Origin: Pseudomonadota bacterium
Lineage (GTDB): Bacteria > Myxococcota_A > UBA796 > SXON01
Length of the DNA: 52,257 bases
NCBI GenBank assembly: GCA_030684355.1
Contig: JAUXTN010000070.1
Location: 1-52,257 of the forward strand
Direction: 5' to 3'
In this document: piece by piece, positions 24,225-33,131 of the stretch
How positions within the stretch are numbered: position 1 is the first letter of the stretch
Layout of the letters: each line of letters opens with the position of its first letter
Made by a program: the position numbers and the translations under genes
The notes under the pieces: generated by a model
The model's database searches: none
Seen by the model: the letters and a program-made list of their open reading frames with translations, nothing else
What the model was told of the DNA's origin: nothing

Positions 24225-24235
24225 TCCGAGGGGAC

Positions 24236-25156
24236 TTACGAGGCCTGGTCGCGCGTCCAGGTCCAGAAGCGGCTCACCAGGGACGTGCGCCCGGTGGCCC
24301 GCGCCTTGCGCAGGATGCGCGTGACGTGGACCTCCACCGTGGCCTCGGCGTTGCCGAGCTCCGTGGCGATCTCCTTGTTGGTCAGGCCGCGTACGACCCC
24401 CCGGAGCACCCCGGTCTGCGCGGGGGTCAAGCCCCACGCGGCCACGACGGACGCGAGTTGGGCCTGCCCGTCCGGCCCGGCGAGTGTCGGGCGCACGCTG
24501 GGCGCGTCCGCGGGGGGAACGCGCTGCAAGAGTTGGAGGGTGTCGCGCATGTGCCGGAGGTCGGTGTTGAGGCCGAGCACCTCCTCGAAGAACGCCCAGC
24601 TCACGGCGGGCGCCGCGGTGTCCGTTCCTGTGGACGGCGCGAGGTGGACCAGCCAGACGGCCCCGTGGGTGTCGAGGCGCAGACACTCGACGCGGGCCGG
24701 AGGAAGGCCGAGCCGCCCGGTCATCGCCGAGATCATGCCCCCGATGGAGCCAAAGAAGGCGCCGGCCGGGCTCGCGTCCGCCGGGATGGCCATCGAGATC
24801 TGGAGGGCGCCGCCGGGCACCTCGTCGACCTCCAGCCGCAGGATCCCCCAGAGCAGCGGGGCCAGGTGGGTCCAGAGCTTGTACATCGGCCGGGGGCCGC
24901 CCGCGGCGCGGAGGATCCAGTCCACGCTCGGGGTGTCGATGTCGGCGAGGATCGCCGAGAGGGGCTCGGGGCCGCCGACCTCGGCCGCGAGCCGCTCGTA
25001 GAAGCGCGCGTACCATTCCCACTCGATCGACCGGACGCGCGTGCGGAGCTCGGCCTCCTCCACCGGGAAGCCGTCGAACACGCCCGCGCAGGCGTAGCCC
25101 CGGGCGCGTACCCAATCGAGCACCGGGAGGACCACGCCGCGGGCCACGGACGTCAT
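24236..25156 (-). CDS. LuxR/GerE-type transcription regulator with unrecognised sensor domain
   Basis: This protein of about 306 residues carries a GerE/LuxR helix-turn-helix at the C-terminus. LTPAQTGVLRGVVRGLTNKE, IATELGNAEATVEVHVTRIL and KARATGRTSLVSRFW give the expected scaffold, turn and recognition helix. The N-terminal 220 residues hold a helical part (GVFDGFPVEEAELRTRVRSI) and a strand-rich part (GGALQISMAIPADASPAG), which I do not recognise; no PAS, GAF or receiver motif is visible. The ATG at 25156 overlaps the stop of a small upstream frame (ATGA); a GTG at 25168 is the alternative start. Neither has a clear ribosome site. The target is unknown; autoregulation or control of the neighbouring kinase region is possible. 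Confidence 0.78.
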   Translation of the reverse strand: MTSVARGVVLPVLDWVRARGYACAGVFDGFPVEEAELRTRVRSIEWEWYARFYERLAAEVGGPEPLSAILADIDTPSVDWILRAAGGPRPMYKLWTHLAPLLWGILRLEVDEVPGGALQISMAIPADASPAGAFFGSIGGMISAMTGRLGLPPARVECLRLDTHGAVWLVHLAPSTGTDTAAPAVSWAFFEEVLGLNTDLRHMRDTLQLLQRVPPADAPSVRPTLAGPDGQAQLASVVAAWGLTPAQTGVLRGVVRGLTNKEIATELGNAEATVEVHVTRILRKARATGRTSLVSRFWTWTRDQAS

Positions 25157-25263
25157 GGGAGCAGGCACGTCGGCAGTATGCCGAGGAAGCCCACCGGGAT
25201 CACGAGGCAGCCTGCCGGGCGTCGCGTCCGCAGCCGTTTGCGGAGCCAGTCTTCGCCGTTCAT
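25153..25263 (-). CDS. Possible 36-residue small protein coupled to the LuxR gene
   Basis: The frame from ATG 25263 reads MNGEDWLRKRLRTRRPAGCL, then a hydrophobic stretch, ending at TGA 25153-25155 that overlaps ATG 25156 of the regulator. A basic head followed by a hydrophobic tail would suit a small membrane peptide or a leader peptide. Third-position G/C is lower than in neighbouring genes, and there is no clear ribosome site, so it may be chance or part of the decayed sulfur dioxygenase region just upstream. Confidence 0.3.
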   Translation of the reverse strand: MNGEDWLRKRLRTRRPAGCLVIPVGFLGILPTCLLP

Positions 25264-25291
25264 CCGGCGCTCCGCGGTGTGCGCCGGCGGC

Positions 25292-25461
25292 TCACCCGGA
25301 TTCCCGCCCACACGCCTGGTTGGCGGGGAGGGCGCGCGCGAGCTGGCGGGTGACGCTCTCGTAGAGCCGCCCGGCGTCGCCCTCCTGGAAGTCCGTGCGG
25401 CCGCACCCGCCGATGAGCAGGGCATCGCCGAGATGGGGTCGAAGAGCTGGCGAAAGATCAT
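25292..25461 (-). pseudogene. Remnant of an ETHE1-like persulfide/sulfur dioxygenase gene (internal deletion)
   Basis: The minus-strand frame from ATG 25461 begins [11 protein letters not shown], the characteristic opening of ETHE1-type metallo-beta-lactamase-fold sulfur dioxygenases. After about 12 codons the frame is lost. The adjacent frame immediately continues as [20 protein letters not shown] and [18 protein letters not shown], which is the family's [15 protein letters not shown](x)-LYxSV-LP segment from near the C-terminus. The middle of the gene, with the HxHxDH metal site (roughly 130 residues in intact members), is absent, and the tail after ALPANQ is lost, with TGA at 25292-25294. 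So a deletion joined the two ends out of frame. It cannot encode an active enzyme. Confidence 0.75.
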
Positions 25462-25529
25462 CGGTTTCCCAAAGGAAGGGGCGTCGCGCCGAAGTAACCC
25501 TTCGCCCCGAAGCTCGAGGAGCCCGCGGG

Positions 25530-28500
25530 CTACGCGTCCGGTGGCCGGGTGGCGTCGAGCAGCTCGCGGAGCTTCCGCGCGAGGGCCTCCGGGGTGTACG
25601 GCTTCTCGAGGAAGGCGGCGTCTCCGATCGTGCCCTCCGAGTAGCCGGAGACGTACAGCACGGGGATCTCCGGCCAGCGCACGTGGAGCTGCTCCGCGAG
25701 CTCCCGCCCGCCCATCTTCGGCATGAGGATGTCGGTGATCACGGCGTCGACGCTCCCTTCGTGCTGGTCGAGCACGCCGAGGGCCTCCCGCCCGTCCGGC
25801 GCGACGAGGACGCGGTACCCCAGCGCGGTGAGCGCTTCCCGGGCGAGGGTCAGGAGCATCGGCTCGTCCTCCACGACGAGGACGGTCTCGTCGCCGCCGC
25901 GGGGCAGGGCCAGCACCTCGATCGTGCCCTCGCCGACCTCCGCGCTCGACGCGCGCGGCAGGAACACGCAGAAGGTCGAGCCGTGCCCCGGCGCGCTCTG
26001 GACCGTGACGTGGCCGCCCGCCTGTCGGACGACGCCGTAGACCGTCGCCAGGCCCAACCCGGTGCCCTTCCCGATCTCCTTGGTCGTATAGAACGGCTCG
26101 AAGCAGCGCCGGACCTGCTCGGGGGTCATCCCGACCCCCGTGTCCTGCACGCGCAGGACCACGTACGTGCCGTCCGCGAGCTCCGCGTGGGCGCGAGATC
26201 CGCCGGTCGTCGTGACCTCCCGGCGCTCGGTCGCGAGCGTGAGGCGCCCGCCGTCCGGCATGGCGTCCCGCGCGTTCAGCGCGAGGTTGAGCAGGGCCTG
26301 CTCGAGCTGACCGGGATCGATGCGCACCAGCAGGCGCTCCCGGGCCAGCGAGAGGCGGACGTCGATGTCGGGCCCGATGATGCGGCGCAGGAGCTGCTCG
26401 GTCCGCGTCGCGGTCTCGTTCGCGTCGACCACGCGCGGCTCGATGACCTGCTTGCGCGCGAAGGCGAGCAGCCGGGCCGTGAGCTCGCTGGCGCGGCCGG
26501 ACGCGATCCGGATCTGCTCGAGGTTGGAGCGCGCCCGCGGATCCCCCACGAGCCGGAGCGTCACGTCCGTGAACCCGACGATGGCGGTGAGGATGTTGTT
26601 GAAGTCGTGCGCGATGCCGCCCGCGAGCCGCCCGATGCCCTCGAGCTTGCGCGCCTGTTCGAGCTCGCCTTGCAGGAGCCACCGATCGGTCACGTCGACG
26701 AACACGCCGGCGAACCAGCTCGCCTCTCCCGCGACGAAGCACGGCGCGAGGGAGGCCTGGACCCACATCGGGGCGCCATCCGGCCGCGTGAAGCGGATCT
26801 CCGCGGTGTACTCGTCGATCTCCACACGGGCGAGCCGCGCGAGCGCCGTGGCGAAGCCCTCCCGGTCGTCGGCGTGAACGAGGTCCACCAGGGAGAGGCA
26901 GGCGAGCTCCTCCGCCGTGCGCCCCAGCATCTCGCAGAGCTTGTGGTTCGCCCGCTCCACGATCCCGTTCGTTCGGCTGAGGCGGGCCTTGCCGACGTTG
27001 GCCATCTCGAACATGACCCGGTACTCTTCCGCGGTGCGCCGCGCGACGGCCTCCTCGCGGAGCCGCGTCGTGACGTCCACGATGACCGCCACCGCTCCGG
27101 TGACCGCGCCCCCGTCGGCCCGCACGGGAGCGGCGCTCACGAGGGCGTCCAGCTCGGTGCCGTCGGGGCGCTGGACGTGCACCTGCTTTCCGACCTCGCT
27201 CACCCCGGTGATGGCGCGAACCACCGGGCGCTCCGCCGTTGCCATCTGCGAACCGTCCGGCAGCAGCCACGCGCCCCACGCCGCGTCGTCGATCCGCGTC
27301 GGCACGCTCCCCTCGACGAACCCGAACACACGCCGGGCGGCCTCGTTCACGAAGAGGATGTCCCCGCGCACGTCGGTCGCGACGATGCCGTCCGCCGCCT
27401 GCTCCAGGATCGAGTTGAGGAGGCGCCGATCCTTGTCGCGGGCCCGGACCGCCAGGCGCCGCTCGCGGACCTCCTTCATCAGCTTGACGTTGGACTCCTC
27501 GAGCTCGGACGTGCGGATGCGGACGCGCACCTCCAGCTCGTCGCGCGCTGCCCGCAGCTCCGATTCCACGCGCCGAAGCGCAGAGATGTCACGGGCGGCC
27601 CCGCAAATCCCGACGACCTTGCCCTCGGAGTCGAGGACATGGGACAGGGCGAGCTGGACGGGGATGCGACGCCCGTCCTTGTGGAGCCGATACGTATCGA
27701 ACGGCGCCGGGCGCCCCCCTTGGGCGACCTCCTGCCAGACCCGATCGTTCTCTTCGAGGAGATCGGGGGGGACGAACTTCGTCATCGGGCAGCCGAGGAT
27801 CTCGGCGGCGGTGTAGCCGTACGTCCGCTCCGCGCCCTCGTTCCAGGCGGTGATCTTGCCGTCCAGGCGGGCGCCGATGATGGCGTCCTGGGCGTTCTGG
27901 ACGAGCGCGGCGAGTTGGAGCCGCTCCGCCTGCGCGCTCTTGAGCTCGGTGATGTCGAAGAAGGTGAGGACCACCCCGGCGATGACGTTGTCCACGGTCT
28001 TGTAGGGGAGGATGCGCAGGAGGAACTGGGCGCCGCCTTCGCCCAATTGCACCTCGTGCTCGCACATCCGCAGCGTGCTGAGCACCTCCTGGATGTCGTG
28101 GACGAGGTTGCCGTCGCCGAAGCGCGGCGCGAGGTCGGTGATGGGCCGGTTCAGGTCCGTGCCGACCACCCGGAACAGCGCGCGCGTGGCCGGCGTGAAG
28201 CGCTTGATGCGCATCTCCCGGTCCAGGAAGATCATCGCGATCTCGGCGCTCTGGAAGAAATTCTGGAGGTCGCTGCTGGCGGCGTCGAGCTCCTCCACCT
28301 TGTTGCGGAGCTCGGTGTTCACCGTCTCCAGCTCCTCGTTCATCGACTGCAGCTCCTCCTTTGAGGTCTGCATCTCCTCGTTCGCCGATTGGAGCTCCTC
28401 GTTCAGCGAGAGGAGCTCCTCGTTCGAGATGCGCAGCTCGTGGTTCGAGCCCTCCAGCTCCTCGACGGCGGACTCCAGGTGCTCGCGCATCGTCCGCAGC

Positions 28501-30476
28501 TCGCTCTCCAACCGCGCGACGGCCTCCGTGTCGGGCGCGGCGGGCTGGCGGGGCATCTCCCCGGCGGGCTTGGGCGCGCCCCGCTCGCGGAACACCACGA
28601 GCAGCATGCCGCGCATCTCCTCCTCGTCCCCCAGGGGACGCACGACGAGGTCGAGCTCCTGGGCCATGCCGTTCACCGTGACGGCCAGCCCCTCGTGCAC
28701 CACCTCGCCCGCGCCCTTGCGAGCCTTGTGCAGGGCGGTGCGGAGGGCGAGGCGAAGCTCGGGGCGGACGATCTCCACGAGGTCGGCGGTCGGGAGCCCG
28801 CCGGGCTGCTCGAGGTAGCGGCCGGTGCGCCCGGAGAAGTAGGCGACCTTGTTGTCCGTGTCGACCACGACGCCCGGGGGCGCGTGCGTCTCCAGGAGCG
28901 CGCGCTCGAGCAGGGCGCGCACGTCGCGGTCACGACGGGGGGGTTGGCGGAAGCTGGCCTCGTTCTGGTCGACGGCACGCCGATTGCGACCGAGCGGTAG
29001 CTCCGGGGCCGCGCGGAGCGGCGCGTCGATCGCCTGGAAGATCCGAAGCTTCTTGTTGACTACGCGGAAGAGGTCCTCCCCACCCACGAGGTTCTCGGAT
29101 GGCCCCAGGAAGAGGTACCCGCCCGGCCGCAGGGTGTAGTGGAACAGCGGGATGAGCTTCCGCTGGAGCTCGGGCTCGAGGAAGATGAACAGGTTCCGGC
29201 AGGAGATGAGGTTCAGGCGGGCGAACGGGGGGTCGGCGAGGACGTTGTGCAGCGAGAAGATGCACATCTCGCGCAAGGTCTTGCTGACCTGGAAGTAGCC
29301 GTCCTCATGGGTGAAGTGGGCTTGGAGGCGCTCCGGCGAGATCTGCGCCGCGACCCCCTCGGGATAGCGCCCGGATCGCGCGACGTTCAGCGCGTGGCGG
29401 TCGATGTCCGTGGCGAAGATCGTGATCTGGGGCGGGATGGGGTGCTCCTGGCAGGCCTCGCGCATCAACATCGCCAGGGTGAACGCCTCCTCGCCGGTGG
29501 CACATGCGGGCACCCAAGCCCGGATCTGTCCGATGGGATGCGCGTTCCGGCGCACCAGGGGCACGAGCACCTCGCGCGAGAGGCCCTCGAACGCCTCCGG
29601 ATCCCGGAAGAACTGGGTCACTCCGATGAGGAGATCGCGGAGCAGCGCTTGGCCCTCGTCCGCGCTGGCGCGGAGGCGCACGAGGTACTCGGGCACCGAA
29701 CCGACGTGGATCACCCTCATGCGCCGCTGGATGCGTCGGACGAGCGTGCTCCGCTTGTACCGGCTGAAGTCGTGGCCCGTGTGCTGCTCCACGGCCGCGC
29801 AGATGTCGCGCAGGTAGTCCCACGCCTCCGCGCTCGCGGGCTCGCCGCCCGGGTCGCTCAATGCGTGCAAGTGGTGCAGGTACTCGACGAGCGCATCGGG
29901 CACGCGCTCCGGGGGAAGGATGTGGTCGACCATCCCGGTCGCCAGCGCGTTTCGCGGCATCGCTTCGTACTGAGCCGTGGAGGGGTCCTGGGCGATGACC
30001 AGGCCGCCGGCCTCCTTCACGGCACGAAGGCCCACCGTGCCGTCCGCGCCGCTCCCCGAGAGCACGATCGCCACCGCCCGCCAACCACATTCGCCGCCTA
30101 GCGAGTTGAACAAGGCGTCGATGGGGAGTCGAAGCCCCCGCGCCTCCCGCGGCGGCTCGGTGTGCAGCGCGTTGCCTCGCACCGTGAGCGTGACGTTGGG
30201 AGGCGTGACATAGACGTGGTTCGGCGCCAGCTGGGACCCGTCCGCCGCTGTCACCACGGGCATGGACGTGCAGCGGCCGAGGAGCTCCGTCAGGGCGCTC
30301 TCGTGGAGGGGGTCCACGTGCTGGACGACGATGAACGCCGCACCCGTGTCGACTGGCAGCCGCTTGAGGACCGCTCGCAACGCCTCCAGCCCGCCCGCCG
30401 ACGCCCCGAGCCCGACGACGGCGATGGGAGCGTGCGGCTCCGGCGCGATGACGGTGGGCGTTTGCTGCTCGGCCAT
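25530..30476 (-). CDS. CheB-CheR-PAS-histidine kinase-receiver fusion
   Basis: This 1648-residue cytoplasmic signalling protein has these domains in order. CheB methylesterase, about 18-200, has S26 in GASAGG, H53 in QHVDP and D145 in GADGT. CheR methyltransferase, about 215-485, has ACATGEEAF as the SAM site. Then come a PAS-like domain (515-630), a long coiled coil with NEEL/SANEE heptads (650-740) and PAS domains at about 740-845, 855-970, 1018-1140 and 1150-1268. HisKA (H1290 in GGIAHDFNN), HATPase ([23 protein letters not shown]) and a C-terminal receiver (D1582) finish it. No membrane segment is present, so the signal is probably cytoplasmic. RBS AGAGGAG lies 8 nt before the ATG. The response regulator gene directly upstream is its likely partner. 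Confidence 0.92.
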   Translation of the reverse strand: MAEQQTPTVIAPEPHAPIAVVGLGASAGGLEALRAVLKRLPVDTGAAFIVVQHVDPLHESALTELLGRCTSMPVVTAADGSQLAPNHVYVTPPNVTLTVRGNALHTEPPREARGLRLPIDALFNSLGGECGWRAVAIVLSGSGADGTVGLRAVKEAGGLVIAQDPSTAQYEAMPRNALATGMVDHILPPERVPDALVEYLHHLHALSDPGGEPASAEAWDYLRDICAAVEQHTGHDFSRYKRSTLVRRIQRRMRVIHVGSVPEYLVRLRASADEGQALLRDLLIGVTQFFRDPEAFEGLSREVLVPLVRRNAHPIGQIRAWVPACATGEEAFTLAMLMREACQEHPIPPQITIFATDIDRHALNVARSGRYPEGVAAQISPERLQAHFTHEDGYFQVSKTLREMCIFSLHNVLADPPFARLNLISCRNLFIFLEPELQRKLIPLFHYTLRPGGYLFLGPSENLVGGEDLFRVVNKKLRIFQAIDAPLRAAPELPLGRNRRAVDQNEASFRQPPRRDRDVRALLERALLETHAPPGVVVDTDNKVAYFSGRTGRYLEQPGGLPTADLVEIVRPELRLALRTALHKARKGAGEVVHEGLAVTVNGMAQELDLVVRPLGDEEEMRGMLLVVFRERGAPKPAGEMPRQPAAPDTEAVARLESELRTMREHLESAVEELEGSNHELRISNEELLSLNEELQSANEEMQTSKEELQSMNEELETVNTELRNKVEELDAASSDLQNFFQSAEIAMIFLDREMRIKRFTPATRALFRVVGTDLNRPITDLAPRFGDGNLVHDIQEVLSTLRMCEHEVQLGEGGAQFLLRILPYKTVDNVIAGVVLTFFDITELKSAQAERLQLAALVQNAQDAIIGARLDGKITAWNEGAERTYGYTAAEILGCPMTKFVPPDLLEENDRVWQEVAQGGRPAPFDTYRLHKDGRRIPVQLALSHVLDSEGKVVGICGAARDISALRRVESELRAARDELEVRVRIRTSELEESNVKLMKEVRERRLAVRARDKDRRLLNSILEQAADGIVATDVRGDILFVNEAARRVFGFVEGSVPTRIDDAAWGAWLLPDGSQMATAERPVVRAITGVSEVGKQVHVQRPDGTELDALVSAAPVRADGGAVTGAVAVIVDVTTRLREEAVARRTAEEYRVMFEMANVGKARLSRTNGIVERANHKLCEMLGRTAEELACLSLVDLVHADDREGFATALARLARVEIDEYTAEIRFTRPDGAPMWVQASLAPCFVAGEASWFAGVFVDVTDRWLLQGELEQARKLEGIGRLAGGIAHDFNNILTAIVGFTDVTLRLVGDPRARSNLEQIRIASGRASELTARLLAFARKQVIEPRVVDANETATRTEQLLRRIIGPDIDVRLSLARERLLVRIDPGQLEQALLNLALNARDAMPDGGRLTLATERREVTTTGGSRAHAELADGTYVVLRVQDTGVGMTPEQVRRCFEPFYTTKEIGKGTGLGLATVYGVVRQAGGHVTVQSAPGHGSTFCVFLPRASSAEVGEGTIEVLALPRGGDETVLVVEDEPMLLTLAREALTALGYRVLVAPDGREALGVLDQHEGSVDAVITDILMPKMGGRELAEQLHVRWPEIPVLYVSGYSEGTIGDAAFLEKPYTPEALARKLRELLDATRPPDA

Positions 30477-30522
30477 CCGGTGCTCCTCTCTCGAACCGCT
30501 CGTGGACCAGCGCGGTGCGAGC

Positions 30523-30538
30523 AGAACGGCGACGTTCT
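30523..30538. terminator. Short perfect hairpin between the response regulator and kinase genes
   Basis: AGAACG, loop GCGA, CGTTCT. It lies in the 79-bp gap downstream of the regulator stop (30556) and upstream of the kinase start (30476) on the minus strand. A 6-bp stem is weak, so attenuation or partial termination is only a possibility. Confidence 0.3.
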
Positions 30539-30555
30539 AACTTCGGACGTTGCCG

Positions 30556-30960
30556 TCAAGCCACCACGGGGAGCGGAACCTCGACTTGGAGACGCTGGAG
30601 CGCCGCGACCAGCTCGGCGAGCCCCGCCGGCTTGCCCAGATAGCCCACGCGGCCGGCCGCGAACAACGCGGGGGGGAGCTGCCACTGGTCGAAGCCGGTG
30701 TGTAGGAGCACGGGTAGGTCGCGCCGGGCGCCGAGGAGGCCCGCCAACACCTCGTCGCACCCCAGCCGGGGGAGCCGCACGTCGAGCAGGACGAACGCGT
30801 AGGCGTCCGGCGCCGCCCGGAGCGCCGCGATCGCGCTCTCGCCGTCGACGGCTTCCCGCACCTCGAAGCCGAGCGTATCCAGGAGGGCGTGCAGCGGGGC
30901 GCGCACCCAGGGGTCGTCGTCCACGATGAGCGCCGTGGGGGCAGGGGGATGATCAGGCAT
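30556..30960 (-). CDS. Single-domain response regulator
   Basis: This 134-residue protein is a lone receiver domain. ALIVDDDPWVR supplies the acidic pocket, VLLDVRLPRLG the phospho-acceptor Asp near residue 54, LLHTGF the conserved Thr and GYLGKPAG the Lys. There is no output domain. Such proteins act by protein contact or as phosphate shuttles. ATG 30960 was chosen; a GTG 21 nt further upstream is in frame. It is transcribed in the same direction as the CheB-CheR-kinase fusion 79 bp downstream, which carries its own receiver, so a phosphorelay between the two proteins is plausible. Confidence 0.85.
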   Translation of the reverse strand: MPDHPPAPTALIVDDDPWVRAPLHALLDTLGFEVREAVDGESAIAALRAAPDAYAFVLLDVRLPRLGCDEVLAGLLGARRDLPVLLHTGFDQWQLPPALFAAGRVGYLGKPAGLAELVAALQRLQVEVPLPVVA

Positions 30961-31227
30961 GCTTCGCTCTGGCAAGAGCACATTGTTGATCCCGAGGCCC
31001 CGGTTGGGAAGGGCGCTGGCTGCGATGAAAAGTATCCGTCGCCGACACGTCGCGGCTACGACGCCTCGCCGGCCAGGGCCTCGTGGAGGGCGCCGCAGGA
31101 GCCCGCCTGTGCCATCGAGCGTCTACGCGGGGATCCAAGCCGGCGATTGGCCGGCCTCCGCCTGCTCGGGAAGTGACAGGAATAAAATACTGGGCGTGCA
31201 ACCTGGCGAGGGCAGCGATCCGCCGAC
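30961..31227. other. 267-bp intergenic region upstream of the response regulator
   Basis: No convincing gene is present on either strand. An unusually AT-rich patch AATAAAATAC (31181-31190) stands out against the GC-rich background and, read on the minus strand as TATTTTATT, could mark a -10 element for the response regulator-kinase transcript. No matching -35 at normal spacing was found. Confidence 0.35.
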
Positions 31228-32862
31228 CTACCGGGCGTTCAGCTCGAAGGCGTCGACGATCTCGGCGCCGGCGAAGTTCCCGGTCCCGATCGAGCGCGAC
31301 CGCCCGCTCAACGTGCGCCCACCCTCCCGGATGACCCCCTCGAGGCGGATGGGCGTGCCACACCCTTTGAGCGTGACCCGCACGCGGTTGCCAGCGCTCG
31401 TCGTCCCCTTGGCGGTGCAGACGCGCGGCGCGCCGCCCTCCGAGAGGGTGAACGTGCCGGAAAGCGCTTCCCCGTCCTGCGCCAGCGTCCCGACCACGGT
31501 GGCGAGCCCCATCGTGCCGGCCCAGGCGCCCGCGGCGAGCGTGGGCGGCGGGGCGTCCGGCTGCGTGGGAGGCGCTCCGACGGGGGATCCGGTGCTCGCG
31601 CCGGCTCCGGCCGTGACGACGCGCTGGCCGCTCGCGGCGGGGAGCGTGTCGGGGGCGCCGCCGGCGACGGCGGGGACCTCGGGGGTGGCGGGGGCTTCTG
31701 CGGGGGCTTCTGCGGTCGCTTCGGAGGTGGCTTCGGCGGTCGTGGGGGCCTCGGTGGGGGGGCCCTGGAGCACGAACGCCACGACCAGCGTGACCGCGAG
31801 TGCGACCCCGGCGACCGACCCGGCGGCGACGCGCCACCCGCGCCGGGAGACCTGCAAGGCGGCGAGGCGCGCCCGCAGCCCGTCGAGCGGCAACGACACC
31901 GCCGGCTCGCGCACCTTGGCCGTGGCGGGCCCGGTGTCGAGGCGGCCCGGGTCGAAGCGCAGCTCGGCGGCGTCGGCGGCGGCGGCCTCCCACGCGGCGG
32001 TGGAGGCGGCCAGCTCGGAGAGCACGGTGGCGCGGGCCCCGTCGAGGTCTGCGCCCAGGTCCCGCGCCTGGCCTTGCAGCGCCGCGATGCGGGCCTGGAC
32101 GCCGTCGAGCTCTTGCGACCATCGCGCGAGCCCGACGCAGAGGCCGATCACCAGCGCGCCCCCGCCCGCGCCCATCGACCAGGCGCCAGCGCTCTCTCCG
32201 CCCAGGGACCACCCGACCACGCCGCCCACCGCGCCCGCGATCGCGCCGATCCCGAAGATCGGCACGAGCCCCTCGCGCTCCACGCCGGCGGCCAGGGCGC
32301 GCAGCTCGTCGATCGTCTCCTCCATGCGGTGGACGTCCTCGAGGAGGATGCGGACCGCCTGCTCGAAGGTGTCCACGGCGGTCTTCACCTGGGCGCGCGC
32401 CTCCTGCAGCCGGGTCCGGGTCGCGTCGACCAGCGCGGCCACGCCCCCGAGCTGCCGGTCCAGCTCGGCGCGCACCTCGGGGAGGGCGGCGGGATCGGCC
32501 TCCGCGAGCTGGCGCTCGAGTGCCGCTCGACTCTGCATCGCCTCCGTTCGCCACTCGGTCAGCGGGCCGCCTGGGGTGGCGCGCGCGATCCACCCGAGCC
32601 AGGTGTCGTACCGCGCCTTGCCCGCCTCGAAGGCCTCGAGGAGCGCCACCTCCCCCTCGAGCGCCGCGAGCGCGTCGGCCTGCCCCACGACGCTGTCGGG
32701 GGCGGATCCCTCTGGCAGACGCCCGACGAGCCGCTCGGCGCGCGCGAGGGCCTCGTCGGCGGCACGCGCGCTCGTCGCGGCGCTGTCCACGGCGAGGAGG
32801 AACGTGCTCTTCCAGGAGCGGAAGAACGCGAGGGCGTCGAGGGAGGTGTCGAGGTCGCTCAC
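31228..32862 (-). CDS. Coiled-coil membrane protein of the FtsK/WXG100 module
   Basis: This 544-residue protein has an N-terminal helical, coiled-coil region (about 1-195). A glycine-rich hydrophobic pair (VPIFGIGAIAGAVGGVVGW and GGALVIGLCVGLARW, about 200-250) follows, then a second coiled coil (250-300) and a further membrane helix near 345-370. After that a low-complexity T/E/A/P linker leads to a C-terminal beta-rich domain of about 110 residues starting at LAAGAWAGTMGLATVVG. Topology would put the linker and last domain outside the cytoplasm. I do not recognise the family. The GTG start overlaps the stop of the WXG100-like gene (GTGA), and that gene overlaps the FtsK-like gene, so the three are one unit. 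A role as membrane anchor or channel partner is inferred from context. Confidence 0.7.
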   Translation of the reverse strand: MSDLDTSLDALAFFRSWKSTFLLAVDSAATSARAADEALARAERLVGRLPEGSAPDSVVGQADALAALEGEVALLEAFEAGKARYDTWLGWIARATPGGPLTEWRTEAMQSRAALERQLAEADPAALPEVRAELDRQLGGVAALVDATRTRLQEARAQVKTAVDTFEQAVRILLEDVHRMEETIDELRALAAGVEREGLVPIFGIGAIAGAVGGVVGWSLGGESAGAWSMGAGGGALVIGLCVGLARWSQELDGVQARIAALQGQARDLGADLDGARATVLSELAASTAAWEAAAADAAELRFDPGRLDTGPATAKVREPAVSLPLDGLRARLAALQVSRRGWRVAAGSVAGVALAVTLVVAFVLQGPPTEAPTTAEATSEATAEAPAEAPATPEVPAVAGGAPDTLPAASGQRVVTAGAGASTGSPVGAPPTQPDAPPPTLAAGAWAGTMGLATVVGTLAQDGEALSGTFTLSEGGAPRVCTAKGTTSAGNRVRVTLKGCGTPIRLEGVIREGGRTLSGRSRSIGTGNFAGAEIVDAFELNAR

Positions 32863-33131
32863 GAGAGGTAGGTCCGGAGCCGCTCCGCGAGCCCGCGGAG
32901 GTGCGGCACGTGCTCGGTGTCGACGTGCTCGAGCACCTGCGCGAGCTGGACCCGGGTGCGCTCGAACATCTCCTCGTACTCCTGGTAGCGGGCATCCCTC
33001 CAGGTGTCCTGGCCCATCTCGTGCAGGCGTGCGTTGAGCCGCGCGAGCTGCTCCCGCGTCTCCTGCGTGAAGGCCGCGAGGTCGCGGGCCAACTCCTCGA
33101 GCTGCTCGGGATCGGCGGTCACTCCAGCCAT
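32859..33131 (-). CDS. WXG100-like small helical protein
   Basis: This 90-residue protein consists of two long amphipathic helices separated by MGQDTWRDARYQEYEE. The position of the turn, the total length and the W-x-D/W-x-G-like TWRD turn match WXG100 (ESAT-6-like) proteins. Those are small helical-hairpin substrates or partners of type VII secretion, recognised by FtsK/EssC ATPases. The canonical glycine of WxG is not present (WRD), so it is a divergent member. Its start overlaps the stop of the FtsK/EssC-like gene (TGATG), and its stop overlaps the next start. No signal peptide is seen. The pairing with an FtsK-type ATPase makes the assignment more likely than sequence alone. Confidence 0.6.
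   Translation of the reverse strand: MAGVTADPEQLEELARDLAAFTQETREQLARLNARLHEMGQDTWRDARYQEYEEMFERTRVQLAQVLEHVDTEHVPHLRGLAERLRTYLS

Noticed and set aside
25395..28364. Plus-strand open frame of 989 codons
   Set aside because: It is antisense to the CheB-CheR-kinase gene and lacks any recognisable domain.
31181..31204. Housekeeping promoter using TTGCAC and TATTTT on the minus strand
   Set aside because: The two boxes are only about 6 bp apart, which is far from the usual 16-18 bp, so only the AT-rich patch is noted.
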